NCBI GenBank assembly: GCA_020722645.1
Contig: DYKL01000029.1
Location: 1-17,406, forward strand
Length of the DNA: 17,406 nucleotides
DNA from: Acetofilamentum sp.
GTDB taxonomy: Bacteria; Bacteroidota; Bacteroidia; Bacteroidales; JAFGUD01
Direction of reading: 5' to 3'
Positions within the stretch are counted from its first letter, which is position 1. Every line of letters begins with the position of its first letter. The notes beneath the pieces are model-generated. The model did not search any database. It worked only from the letters and a program-made list of their open reading frames with translations, and was not told the origin of the DNA. Shown here piece by piece: positions 7,066 through 14,675 of this stretch. Made by a program: the position numbers and the translations under genes.

Positions 7066-7503
7066 ATGCACGGAATTAACAAAGTACAATTAATTGGAAA
7101 CGTTGGAAGAGAAACCAAAACAAAACTTTTGGAAAGTGGTGTACCTGTTACAACATTCTCTTTAGCGACAAGTGAAATTCATCGTAGAAAAGACGGTTCG
7201 AGAGTTACTTCAACCGAATGGCACAACATAGTATTGTGGAGAGGTCTAGCTGAATTAGCTGAAAAATATGTGAAAAAAGGAGACCCGTTGTATATCGAAG
7301 GTAAACTTCATTCAAGAACTTGGACAGATAAAGACGGTAATCTAAAAAGAACTACTGAAATCGTTGCAAGTAATCTGATTATGCTTTCTCCAAGAGCAAA
7401 AGGCATAGAAGGTGAAATTGACGGTGTTTTTCACGATGACGTTAACTTAGAAGATATTGCAGACGATGATTTCCCTACTGATGACGATGAATTGTATCAA
7501 TAA
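7066..7503 (+). CDS. ssb: Single-stranded DNA-binding protein
   Basis: This encodes a 145-residue SSB. The N-terminal OB fold spans residues 1-107, with INKVQLIGNVGRET, TTFSLATSE, TEWHNIVLWRGLAELAEKYVKKGDPLYIEGKLHSRTW and EIVASNLIML. A short acidic linker and tail (about 108-145) follows, with repeated Asp/Glu. SSB coats single-stranded DNA in replication, recombination and repair and recruits partners through its C-terminal tip. The tip is unusual: it ends DDDELYQ rather than the common DDLPF, with a DDDFP segment eight residues earlier. In Bacteroidota ssb often lies between mutY and gldE; gldE is present downstream but mutY is not next to it here. A 10-bp hairpin overlaps the stop codon. 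Confidence 0.95.
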   Translation: MHGINKVQLIGNVGRETKTKLLESGVPVTTFSLATSEIHRRKDGSRVTSTEWHNIVLWRGLAELAEKYVKKGDPLYIEGKLHSRTWTDKDGNLKRTTEIVASNLIMLSPRAKGIEGEIDGVFHDDVNLEDIADDDFPTDDDELYQ

Positions 7504-7525
7504 TTTTGATAATATTTATCAAAAT
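7503..7525 (+). terminator. Possible terminator hairpin after ssb
   Basis: The arms ATTTTGATAA (7503-7512) and TTATCAAAAT (7516-7525) form a perfect 10-bp stem with a 3-nt loop, overlapping the end of the ssb stop codon. It is AT-rich and no T run follows, so its role as a terminator is uncertain. Confidence 0.45.
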
Positions 7526-7856
7526 CGGTTACCGAAATAATACTATGTTGCTTTAAATAAATCTTGTGCCGGTATTTTGAAACAGAAAATTATAAAATTA
7601 TCGGCATTTTAGATTATATATTTGGTTATAATTTGCTATATTATTAGCCGTAAGCCTTACAAATTGTTGGATATTTTAAACACATAAGCCTTACATTATA
7701 TTGTTATGTAACTTAAAATGTGTATAATCCATTAAATAGTAAATTTTTTTATTTTTTACCGACGTTTTAGGTGTGCACATCTGAAATTTTGACGGTTTTT
7801 AGCCTGTACTCAGAAAAATTTAATTCTGTTGAAAATACATTTCTAATTTTTGAAAA
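7526..7856. other. Non-coding gap between ssb and gldE
   Basis: No credible open frame exists in either direction. Visible features are a weak stem TGCCGGTA / TATCGGCA around 7570-7610, a direct repeat TAAGCCTTACA at 7651-7661 and 7685-7695, and the CAGGTG-like hairpin at 7765-7786. Otherwise it is AT-rich sequence with no recognisable RNA gene. It may hold remnants of old repeat insertions. Confidence 0.6.
7765..7786. repeat. Degenerate CAGGTG-type hairpin upstream of gldE
   Basis: TTTTAGGTGTG (7765-7775) pairs with CACATCTGAAA (7776-7786) with two G-T pairs, around a TGCA centre. The outer flanks ACCG (7758-7761) and CGGT (7793-7796) can pair too. It resembles the 4508-4531 hairpin, which is also near an ACCGAC-type motif, and is probably a decayed family member. 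Confidence 0.55.
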
Positions 7857-9170
7857 TTGGATAATTTTAATAATTTTTTAGTCATATTAAGCTCAATTTC
7901 TTTCAACTTACCTTCTGTTGAAAATATTATTGAAATAATATTTTTCTTTTTATTGATATTCTCTTCTGCTCTAATATCAGGCTCTGAAGTTGGATTTTTT
8001 TCATTAACCCCAACTATATTAGAAACTTTTAAAAACAGCAAATCTAAAAATGATAAAAAAATATTAGATAGTCTGAACGAACCTGACAAGTTGCTTGCAA
8101 CAATTTTAATAGCTAACAATTTCGTAAATATTGCAATTATTCTGATTACAACTAAAATTACTACAGATGTTATAAATTTTCCAGATCAGAAATGGATAAA
8201 ATTTTTGATAGAAGTAGTTTTTATAACATTTGTCCTTGTGCTTTTCGGAGAAATTACTCCCAAAATTTATGCAAACAGATATAAAAAATCATTAATACGG
8301 ATGATGGTTTTTCCCTTATCTTTTTTGCAAAAAATATTTTATCCGCTTGTTTATATTCTTATAAAATTTACGAAAGTTGCTAATAAAAAAATACAAGGCA
8401 AAAATGAATTATCTATGAAAGATTTATCTTTTGCAATAGATATGACAAGTGATTCAACAAAAAATGAGAAAAAAATTCTGAAAAGTGTAGTAAATATAAG
8501 CAATATCGAAGTTCGTGAGATTATGACTCCGCGTGTTGATGTCATAACATTAAACTCAAGTTTCAAATTATCGGTAGTTAAAAGCATTATCGCAGATGCA
8601 TGTTTTTCGAGAATCCCTGTTTATGAAGACGAACTGGATAATATTATCGGTGTTTTATATATAAAAGATTTAATAAAATTTTTGAACAAAGACAATTATT
8701 TTAACTGGCAAAGTTTTATTCGTCCTGCATATTTTGTCCCTGAAAACAAAAAGGTTGATGACTTATTGCAGGAATTCAGAACGAAAAAAATTCATCTGGC
8801 TATTGTGTCTGATGAATATGGCGGTTTTAGCGGAATAGTTACATTAGAAGATACAATAGAAGAAATTGTCGGTGAAATTAACGACGAATATGATATACCG
8901 GACAACCTGTTCGAAAAAATATCTGAATTTCAATATGTTGTTGATGGAAAATTACTTCTTAATGATTTTCAAAGATTACTGAACGTTAATTATTCTTTTT
9001 TTGATGAAAATAAAGGCGATGCTGAAACAGTTGCAGGTCTTATTTTAGAAATAATAGGTGATTTCCCGAATAAAAACCAATTGATTAAATATAAAAATAT
9101 TGAATTTAAAATTATTTCAATAAACAATCGCAGAATTGAAAAAATTGATGTAAAAATTCAAAAAAAATAA
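7857..9170 (+). CDS. gldE: GldE-like CNNM/CBS transporter-type protein
   Basis: This encodes a 437-residue membrane protein. The CNNM (DUF21) domain, about residues 20-190, has membrane segments near 25-45, 85-110, 120-140 and 150-175 and the motifs SGSEVGFFSLTP and LFGEITPKIYANRY. A CBS pair follows at about 205-330 (VREIMTPRVDVITL, FSRIPVYEDELDNIIGVLYIKDL, HLAIVSDEYGGFSGIVTLEDTIEEIVGEI), then the CorC_HlyC domain at about 345-430 (GDAETVAGLILEIIGDFP). The layout matches hemolysin/CorC family proteins and, next to ssb in Bacteroidota, GldE, which supports gliding motility and type IX secretion lipoprotein GldD. gldD does not follow here: a repeat and an opposed gene do. The start is TTG at 7857 (MDNFNNFL); no better upstream start was seen. 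A GldE label rather than generic hemolysin rests on context. Confidence 0.88.
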   Translation: MDNFNNFLVILSSISFNLPSVENIIEIIFFFLLIFSSALISGSEVGFFSLTPTILETFKNSKSKNDKKILDSLNEPDKLLATILIANNFVNIAIILITTKITTDVINFPDQKWIKFLIEVVFITFVLVLFGEITPKIYANRYKKSLIRMMVFPLSFLQKIFYPLVYILIKFTKVANKKIQGKNELSMKDLSFAIDMTSDSTKNEKKILKSVVNISNIEVREIMTPRVDVITLNSSFKLSVVKSIIADACFSRIPVYEDELDNIIGVLYIKDLIKFLNKDNYFNWQSFIRPAYFVPENKKVDDLLQEFRTKKIHLAIVSDEYGGFSGIVTLEDTIEEIVGEINDEYDIPDNLFEKISEFQYVVDGKLLLNDFQRLLNVNYSFFDENKGDAETVAGLILEIIGDFPNKNQLIKYKNIEFKIISINNRRIEKIDVKIQKK

Positions 9171-9181
9171 CCCATATTTTT

Positions 9182-9343
9182 TATCAATAATTCGTTAATT
9201 TTTCAATTAGCGTCATCCTGATTGATAACGAAGGAAGCAAATTATTGATTTTCAATCAATTACTAATTTGTTACACGTACAAAATCAATTTGCTGAATAT
9301 TAACGAATTACTTCAAAATATACCGAACTATTGTTTTATAATA
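9182..9343. repeat. ~162-bp palindromic repeat, left copy
   Basis: This block is nearly identical to the reverse complement of 13822-13983 (about five substitutions and two single-base indels by hand count). Inside it TAATTCGTTAAT (9188-9199) and ATTAACGAATTA (9299-9310) are 12-bp perfect inverted repeats, and CAAATTATTGATT / AATCAATTACTAATTTG forms an imperfect central stem, so the block can fold into one long hairpin. It lies between the gldE stop and the sortilin-like gene stop. The GTCATCCTGA...AACGAAGGA segment resembles intergenic repeats often seen in Bacteroidota (inference). No protein is encoded. Confidence 0.9.
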
Positions 9344-9359
9344 TGGGTTGTTTTTTCAA

Positions 9360-12300
9360 TTATTTCCAATCCGGCAATCTGCCTGGGGTTGCAGGTGCTT
9401 TTGCGTTTTCTAATTCTATCTCAATTTTGGGAACATCCTGTTCTCCGATTTTTTTGATTTTTTGATATACAGGAGTAAAATCTTCTTCCAAAATTTCAAG
9501 ACTTCTTCGCTGAGTTTGAGTAATTGTGTGTGTACTTTCCCAATTAGCCTGCATAATAAAATCTAATCTTTCTACAATAGGCATTTTTTGAGGTGGTACT
9601 TCTTCCCAGCTTGCTTTTGCGTCCGGTCCGTAAAGTGAATATTTTATGTCAATTAATTCTTTTTCGGTCTGCAAAATCATCTGTTTTGTTTCTTCTTTTA
9701 AATCGGGTGTACTAAGCATAACTTGTTTAAACGTTGTGATTTTAATATTCAGAATATTATAATAATTCAAAGTTCCATAAACAACTCTGTTAATTTCTGC
9801 TAATTGTAACTGAAAATCAAGATATTCTTTTCGTTCTGCATCACTTAGTTTTAAGTTAGTAAATGCTTTTGCTTCAAATTCAACAAAATCTGATAAATCT
9901 TTATATTCAGAATTTACAACTATACCCATTTTCACAAAATATTTTCCCGGTGTAACCATCAAATTTAAGCTTTTGTTTTCAGCAGGATTAAATTTCCTTA
10001 TTTCACCGGTAGGATAAACAGTAGGATAACAAAAATCCCAGTAAACTCTGTTTATTCCTGCCGTTGGAGTTGCTGTAATTTCACGAATAATATTTTTCTG
10101 AGCATCGGTAATAGTAAAAACAAGATATGGATTAACTTCATTCTTTTCTCTTTCTGCTTCTTCCCAAGTAAGTTGTTTTATTTGTTCACCTTTTTCAAAA
10201 AACTCTTTTTCTTTTTCTAACCTGATTTGTTTTTGAGTTTTAGGAACTTCTTTCAGATAATATGTAAAAACCGCACCAAATGAGGGATTTTGCCCATAAA
10301 AGTAATCAGCTCCCTGTCCATACAAACCTTCTGTTTGCATATACATTTTAGCATCTGTAACATCAAATAAATGAGCCTCTTTTTTTAACAAATCCTCCGA
10401 AACAGTCCTTAGAACGGAATAGTCATCAAGCACGTAAAAACTTCGACCAAAAGTAGCAAGCACAATATCATTTTCTTCTTTTTGAACTGCAATATCTCTT
10501 ACGGCAATAGTCGGTAAACCATTTTTAATCTGTATCCAGTTTTTTCCTCCGTCAATTGAAGTGAAAAATCCGAATTCAGTTCCGCAAAACAGAATATTTT
10601 CATTTTTATAATCCTGAACTATTGAATAAACCGGACCGTTTTGCGGCAAACCATTGGTAATCATTTCCCAAGTTTTACCTTTGTCGGTACTTTTTAGAAT
10701 GTAAGGTTTTAAATCATCTTGTTGGACATTGTTGAATGTTGCAAAAACAGTATTTTCATCAATTTCGGAAGCAAAAACATCGCTAACATAAGTGTATTGA
10801 GGAACTCCTGGAAATTTGTCGATTTTTCTCCACTCCGGATTATCAGCAAGGGTATTTTCGCAAATCTGAATTACACCGTCATCTGTCCCGACATAAATCA
10901 ATCCTTCTTTTTTTGAAGATGCACTCAAAGAAACTATTGTGCCGTATTGAGAAGTAGAAATGTCTTTTTTTACAGCATCAGAAGACCAGTATTTTCCCAT
11001 CACTTTAAAAGAATGGCGGTCTATTTGAGCTGTCAGGTCATTACTGATTGTTTCCCAAGATAAACCACCGTCTTCAGACATAAAAATTTTGTTTGCTGCA
11101 ATATATAATCTTTTGTGATTATACGGACAAATAATAAAAGGAGCGTCCCAGTTCCAACGATGTGTCAGTTCATCTTTTTCAGGCTGAGGTTTAATAAAAA
11201 TTTTTTCACCGGTTTTTCTGTCGTATTTACAGACATTTCCATATTGATATTCTGAGTAAACGATATCGGGATTTACGGGGTCAATGGCAGCCCAAAATCC
11301 GTCACCGCCGACAGTAACAAACCAATCGCTGTTTGGAATACCATCAACACAAGTTGTTTGATTTGGTCCGCCTTGTGTGTTATTATCCTGTGTACCGCCA
11401 TATATATAATAAAATGGTTTTGAATTATCAACAGCAACTCTGTAAAACTGAGTAACAGGCATATTGTTGAAAATAGAGAAATTTTTGCCTCCGTCATAAG
11501 TAACATAAGCCCCTCCGTCGCCACCAATCATATAATTATCAGTGTTTTCAGGATTTATCCACATAGCGTGGTCATCAACGTGTCTTTTGTCTGTGTTTAT
11601 GTTATTCCAAGTTTTTCCGCCGTCATTAGTATATTTTGAATAGGTATCAATGCTGTAAACTTTATTGACATCTTTGGGGTCGCAGTAAAGTTCGTTGTAA
11701 TACTGACCACTTGCGTTGTAATCGCTCATTTTTTGCCATGATTCACCTCTGTCAGCAGAGCGATAGACGCCTTGTTCTTCGTCGGTAGCTTCAATAATAA
11801 GATATAAAACATCAGGATTGACGGGCGATATAGCTAAACCCATACCTCCGACATCGCCACTTGGCAATCCGTTTTCAATTTTTGTCCAAGTTTCACCGCC
11901 ATCAGTTGATTTGTAAAAACGAGATTCGGGACCTCCTCCGATTTTAGTATAAACGTGTCTTCTGCGTTGTTCTGAGGTTGCATACATTATATTTGGAAAG
12001 CGAGGGTCAATTATAACATTGTTTACTCCAGTGTTTTCGCTTATTTCGAGTACCAATTTCCAGTTTTTACCGCCATCAGTTGTTTTATACAGACCTCTTT
12101 CTCCGCCCGGACCCCAGATTGAACCTTCGGCAGCAACAAAAACAATGTCAGAATTATGAGGATTTACAGCAATCATTCCAATTTGTCGGGATTGTTTAAG
12201 ACCCATATTTTTCCATGATTTTCCTCCGTCCACAGATTTATAAACACCATCGCCGTATCCGATTGCGCGTTGATGATTGTTTTCTCCTGTTCCTGCCCAA

Positions 12301-12641
12301 ATTACGTTTGAATTATTCGGGTCTAATGTAAGACAGCCAATGGCATAAGCACCGTAATTGTCAAAAACAGGCGTAAAAGTTTGACCGTTGTTTGATGTTT
12401 TCCAGATTCCACCTGAGGCATAAGCAACAAACCATTCATTAAAATTATTAGGATTAACAGCAAAATCAGCAACTCTGCCTGAAGTAAACGAAGGACCTAC
12501 ACTTCTGAATTTTAAACCTGAAATAACAGAAGACTTGAATAACGTATCCTGTTCAGTAGTTTTGTCTTTTTTTTGTGCATAAAGCATAGAACTCCCTGAA
12601 ATAAACAATAAGAGAATTATTGAAAAGAAAAATTTTTGCAT
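9360..12641 (-). CDS. Secreted sortilin/Vps10-like Asp-box repeat protein
   Basis: This encodes a 1093-residue exported protein. Signal peptide MQKFFFSIILLLFISGSSMLYAQ (1-23) is followed by about 700 residues of beta-propeller sequence with many Asp-box (BNR) motifs, S/TxDGGxxW: SVDGGKSW (136-143), TTDGGKNW (187-194), STDGGETW (about 245), then TNDGGKTW, TYDGGKNF, SEDGGLSW, STDKGKTW and SIDGGKNW. The domain resembles the sortilin N-terminal/VPS10 propeller and YVTN/BNR glycosyl-hydrolase-like proteins. The C-terminal 350 residues include a charged linker (KTQKQIRLEKEKEFFEKGEQ), a beta-sandwich-like part (YLVFTITDAQKNIIREI) and a helical end. No catalytic residues can be assigned, and no type IX sorting domain is obvious. 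It is probably an exported or surface protein for binding or degrading polymers. It is monocistronic and flanked by the inverted repeat pair. Confidence 0.9.
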   Translation of the reverse strand: MQKFFFSIILLLFISGSSMLYAQKKDKTTEQDTLFKSSVISGLKFRSVGPSFTSGRVADFAVNPNNFNEWFVAYASGGIWKTSNNGQTFTPVFDNYGAYAIGCLTLDPNNSNVIWAGTGENNHQRAIGYGDGVYKSVDGGKSWKNMGLKQSRQIGMIAVNPHNSDIVFVAAEGSIWGPGGERGLYKTTDGGKNWKLVLEISENTGVNNVIIDPRFPNIMYATSEQRRRHVYTKIGGGPESRFYKSTDGGETWTKIENGLPSGDVGGMGLAISPVNPDVLYLIIEATDEEQGVYRSADRGESWQKMSDYNASGQYYNELYCDPKDVNKVYSIDTYSKYTNDGGKTWNNINTDKRHVDDHAMWINPENTDNYMIGGDGGAYVTYDGGKNFSIFNNMPVTQFYRVAVDNSKPFYYIYGGTQDNNTQGGPNQTTCVDGIPNSDWFVTVGGDGFWAAIDPVNPDIVYSEYQYGNVCKYDRKTGEKIFIKPQPEKDELTHRWNWDAPFIICPYNHKRLYIAANKIFMSEDGGLSWETISNDLTAQIDRHSFKVMGKYWSSDAVKKDISTSQYGTIVSLSASSKKEGLIYVGTDDGVIQICENTLADNPEWRKIDKFPGVPQYTYVSDVFASEIDENTVFATFNNVQQDDLKPYILKSTDKGKTWEMITNGLPQNGPVYSIVQDYKNENILFCGTEFGFFTSIDGGKNWIQIKNGLPTIAVRDIAVQKEENDIVLATFGRSFYVLDDYSVLRTVSEDLLKKEAHLFDVTDAKMYMQTEGLYGQGADYFYGQNPSFGAVFTYYLKEVPKTQKQIRLEKEKEFFEKGEQIKQLTWEEAEREKNEVNPYLVFTITDAQKNIIREITATPTAGINRVYWDFCYPTVYPTGEIRKFNPAENKSLNLMVTPGKYFVKMGIVVNSEYKDLSDFVEFEAKAFTNLKLSDAERKEYLDFQLQLAEINRVVYGTLNYYNILNIKITTFKQVMLSTPDLKEETKQMILQTEKELIDIKYSLYGPDAKASWEEVPPQKMPIVERLDFIMQANWESTHTITQTQRRSLEILEEDFTPVYQKIKKIGEQDVPKIEIELENAKAPATPGRLPDWK

Positions 12642-12722
12642 AATTTTCGATTTTTAAAATTTTTGCTATTTTAGTAAAAAAATTTAAGATAAAAATTTTT
12701 TTATAAAAAAATATCGAATTAA

Positions 12723-13253
12723 ATGGTTAAACTACATAAAATCAGTTGTTTAGTATTGTTTTTGTTTTTGTTTTTTAATTCAAATGCACAACACGAAAAC
12801 GAAGAGCATTCGATAGATGGATGGTCGTATAACTTAAAAAGATTTGCTCCTGAAATAGAATTAGTTGCATCAGAAAGACCTTCTATTGGAATAAATTATG
12901 GCTATGAGTTAGGAAGTGTATTTGGTACAACAAGTTACAAATACCAGATAATTGATTTTAAAACAGGTTTAGACTACGTCTTTTTGTCTGATTTTGCATT
13001 AAATTTTAAAGCCAGAATAACTTTTACAATGGCTTTCCCTGTTTTGGTAGGAATTCAGTACAATTATTCAACAGATTTCGGATTGTTTCACAAACATTGT
13101 ATCGAACCTTTGTTAGGCTATAATAAATATTTTTTATATACAAATCATATAAAATTTTTTAAGGTTTATCTCGGATATGACATTAACTTAAACCCTACAA
13201 AAAATCATTACTGGGATTTTCCTTTAAGATTACATATAATTCTGGGTTTTTAA
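12723..13253 (+). CDS. Predicted envelope protein of unknown function
   Basis: This encodes a 176-residue protein with a signal peptide (MVKLHKISCLVLFLFLFFNSNAQ). The mature part has alternating strands with many Tyr and Phe (SIGINYGYELGSVFGTTSYKYQIIDFKTGLDYVFL, NFKARITFTMAFPVLVGIQYNYS, FFKVYLGYDINL) and ends HIILGF with a terminal Phe. This suggests a small eight-strand outer-membrane barrel; no family was recognised. It is divergent from the sortilin-like gene with 81 bp between them, so the two promoters share that gap. No clear -7 box was identified. Confidence 0.7.
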   Translation: MVKLHKISCLVLFLFLFFNSNAQHENEEHSIDGWSYNLKRFAPEIELVASERPSIGINYGYELGSVFGTTSYKYQIIDFKTGLDYVFLSDFALNFKARITFTMAFPVLVGIQYNYSTDFGLFHKHCIEPLLGYNKYFLYTNHIKFFKVYLGYDINLNPTKNHYWDFPLRLHIILGF

Positions 13254-13651
13254 TCAGATTTTAAACTTAGGAACTTTTACGAAATAACATTGTTATTACT
13301 GCTTTATATTAAACTGTTATAGGCAATGAATAAAACAACGATAAAATGGAAATAAAAATTATACAGAATGCAATAATAATTGAGATTGATGTAAATGAAA
13401 AAAGATACAACTTTTTTTTTGACAGTGGATTTCCTTTTAGTTTTTCAAAAGATTTATCTTAAATCTCAAACGAACATTTAAAAACAGAATGTGCATTTAA
13501 ACTTGATTTACAAAAACCACCGTTAGACATTAGTGATTTAGAAAGACATTTAGGTATTATACTTTCAGGTTTTTTAGGATTGAATTTTATTCAAAAATTT
13601 GAAACTTTTTCGATAAATTTAAACGAAAACAAAATTGAGTTTAATACAATA

Positions 13652-13793
13652 CCTTAAATCCGCAAGTTTTTTCGTAAGTGGTTGCAGGTGAAAACACCTG
13701 CAACATGTAGTTTGCACCAGTCAGGTGCCTGTACTGTAAGTATCTCACCTGACTGAATTTCAGATATATAAGTATAGACTTACGGATTTAAGG
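13652..13793. mobile_element. 142-bp MITE-like element with 11-bp TIRs and 5-bp target duplication
   Basis: The perfect terminal inverted repeats CCTTAAATCCG (13652-13662) and CGGATTTAAGG (13783-13793) are bordered by CAATA at 13647-13651 and 13794-13798. The interior is non-coding, with a 10-bp hairpin GTTGCAGGTG / CACCTGCAAC around AAAA (13681-13704) and a 9-bp stem AGTCAGGTG / CACCTGACT with an 18-nt loop (about 13719-13754). Both stems contain the CAGGTG core seen elsewhere in the window. TIRs and duplication length differ from the 110-bp element, so it was probably moved by a different transposase. Confidence 0.85.
13681..13704. repeat. CAGGTG-core hairpin inside the 142-bp element
   Basis: The perfect 10-bp stem GTTGCAGGTG / CACCTGCAAC closes an AAAA loop. 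The inner six pairs equal those of the array and of the 4508-4531 hairpin. Confidence 0.9.
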
Positions 13794-13821
13794 CAATATT
13801 TGAAAGTGATTTTTCACTTCC

Positions 13822-13983
13822 TATTATAAACAATAGTTCGGTATATTTTTGAAGTAATTCGTTAATATTCAGCAAATTGATTTTGTACGTGTAACAAATT
13901 AGTAATTGATTGAAAATCAATAATTTGCTTCGTTCGTTATCACTCATGATGACACTAATTGAAAAATTAACGAATTATTGATA
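13822..13983. repeat. ~162-bp palindromic repeat, right copy (inverted)
   Basis: This is the reverse-complement partner of 9182-9343. Its left edge overlaps the last ten codons of the aspartyl protease pseudogene and its right edge lies in non-coding DNA. Internal arms ATTAACGAATTA and TAATTCGTTAAT are present as in the left copy. The two copies face each other across about 4.5 kb containing the sortilin-like gene, the small envelope gene and the pseudogene. Confidence 0.9.
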
Positions 13984-14631
13984 TAACAGATATATACAAA
14001 ACTAAAAACAAATTAAAATATTGATTATCAATAATTTAATAATTCCCAAAAATGTTTGGAAACAATTTTATCAGAAAATATTTTAATCACATAGCGATTG
14101 TTAAGAAATAACATATTTAATAATCTATGTGAACTATGTATCTATGTGGTTTAAAAATATCAAATAAACAAGTTATTTATTAACAGTTACATAGTATCAC
14201 AAAGGACTTTATAACTCTGTACAACTTTGTGGTACCAAAATATAAGCTTAATAGTCTTAAATTCAACTATTTAATTCAAGTTCGAAACTTCAGTTTGTTT
14301 CAATTCAAGCAAGATATTTCCAATATGACAAAGAATGGTTAAATTCCACGTAAAATAGTCCTGCTGGTAGCAAATGTCTACATTAATAGCCTGATGTTCA
14401 ATTAAGAACAATGTACAATTAATTGCACTTATGAATTTTAAATTTTTAAAATGCTAATATCCTTAAAGGACAAGTTTAAGCAAGATATTTCCAATATGAC
14501 TGAGGGTGGAGGTAAATTCCACCTTAAATTCAATTATTTAATTCAAGTGCGAAACTTTAGTTATTAAAATTATAAAATTGGCACAAAATATGTAATTTAT
14601 ATAAAAATTGTAAAATATAAAAGACATTTTT
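13984..14631. other. Non-coding, repeat-rich region upstream of the SPOR gene
   Basis: No credible gene was found in six frames. It contains degenerate CTATGTG/CTTTGTG words (TCACATAG 14087-14094, CTATGTGA 14125-14132, CACAAAG 14198-14204, CTTTGTG 14225-14231) that could pair, then two families of direct repeats at 14256-14560. The rest is AT-rich. The sequence looks like accumulated decayed intergenic repeats; no RNA gene was recognised. Confidence 0.6.
14256..14560 (+). repeat. Two interleaved direct-repeat families
   Basis: Family 1 begins CTTAAATTCAACTATTTAAT at 14256-14293 and recurs at 14523-14560 with few changes. Family 2 contains CAAGATATTTCCAATATGAC, at about 14306-14349 and 14478-14522, each ending in TAAATTCCAC. 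The order is 1-2 on the left and 2-1 on the right, all in the same orientation, with about 130 bp of unrelated sequence in between. This is not a simple tandem duplication. Confidence 0.75.
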
Positions 14632-14639
14632 TAATTTTG
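14632..14639 (+). promoter_or_regulatory. -7 box (TAATTTTG) of the SPOR gene
   Basis: TAATTTTG followed by CA matches TAnnTTTG. A TTG at 14608-14610 lies 21 bp upstream as the -33 element. The leader to the ATG at 14676 is short. It is one of the two best promoter matches in the window. Confidence 0.7.
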
Positions 14640-14675
14640 CAAACTCTAAAAAATTAATACTAAAATTTATACAAA

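Larger units (their letters stand above)
13346..13852 (+). pseudogene. Retropepsin-like aspartyl protease gene, broken twice
   Basis: The frame from ATG 13346 reads MEIKIIQNAIIIEIDVNEKR then FFFDSGFPFSFSKDLS, with a DSG catalytic motif (Asp26), and stops at TAA 13460-13462. The same frame continues as ISNEHLKTECAF... to LSGFLGLNFIQKFETFSIN and ENKIEFNTIP, stopping at 13655-13657. LGLNFIQKF corresponds to the conserved ILGxDFL segment of single-domain aspartyl proteases. The second stop lies inside the 142-bp element at 13652-13793. Removing that element with one copy of CAATA continues the frame as FNTIFESDFSLPIINNSSVYF and stops at 13850-13852. The gene thus has one nonsense change and one insertion; intact length would be about 120 residues. 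Its last codons lie in the inverted repeat copy at 13822-13983. Which lesion came first is unknown. Confidence 0.82.

Noticed and set aside
7526..7856. Small RNA or riboswitch between ssb and gldE
   Set aside because: Hairpins are present but no known RNA motif or promoter-terminator pair could be identified by reading.
9388..9397. Another CAGGTG hairpin at the 3' end of the sortilin-like gene
   Set aside because: GTTGCAGGTG occurs but without a nearby CACCTG partner, and it is explained by coding for APATPG.
9245..9457. 70-residue open frame on the plus strand
   Set aside because: It runs through the palindromic repeat and then antisense into the sortilin-like gene, with no recognisable protein features.
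10719..10916. Open frame antisense to the sortilin-like gene
   Set aside because: It is the complement of a strongly supported coding region with Asp-box motifs.
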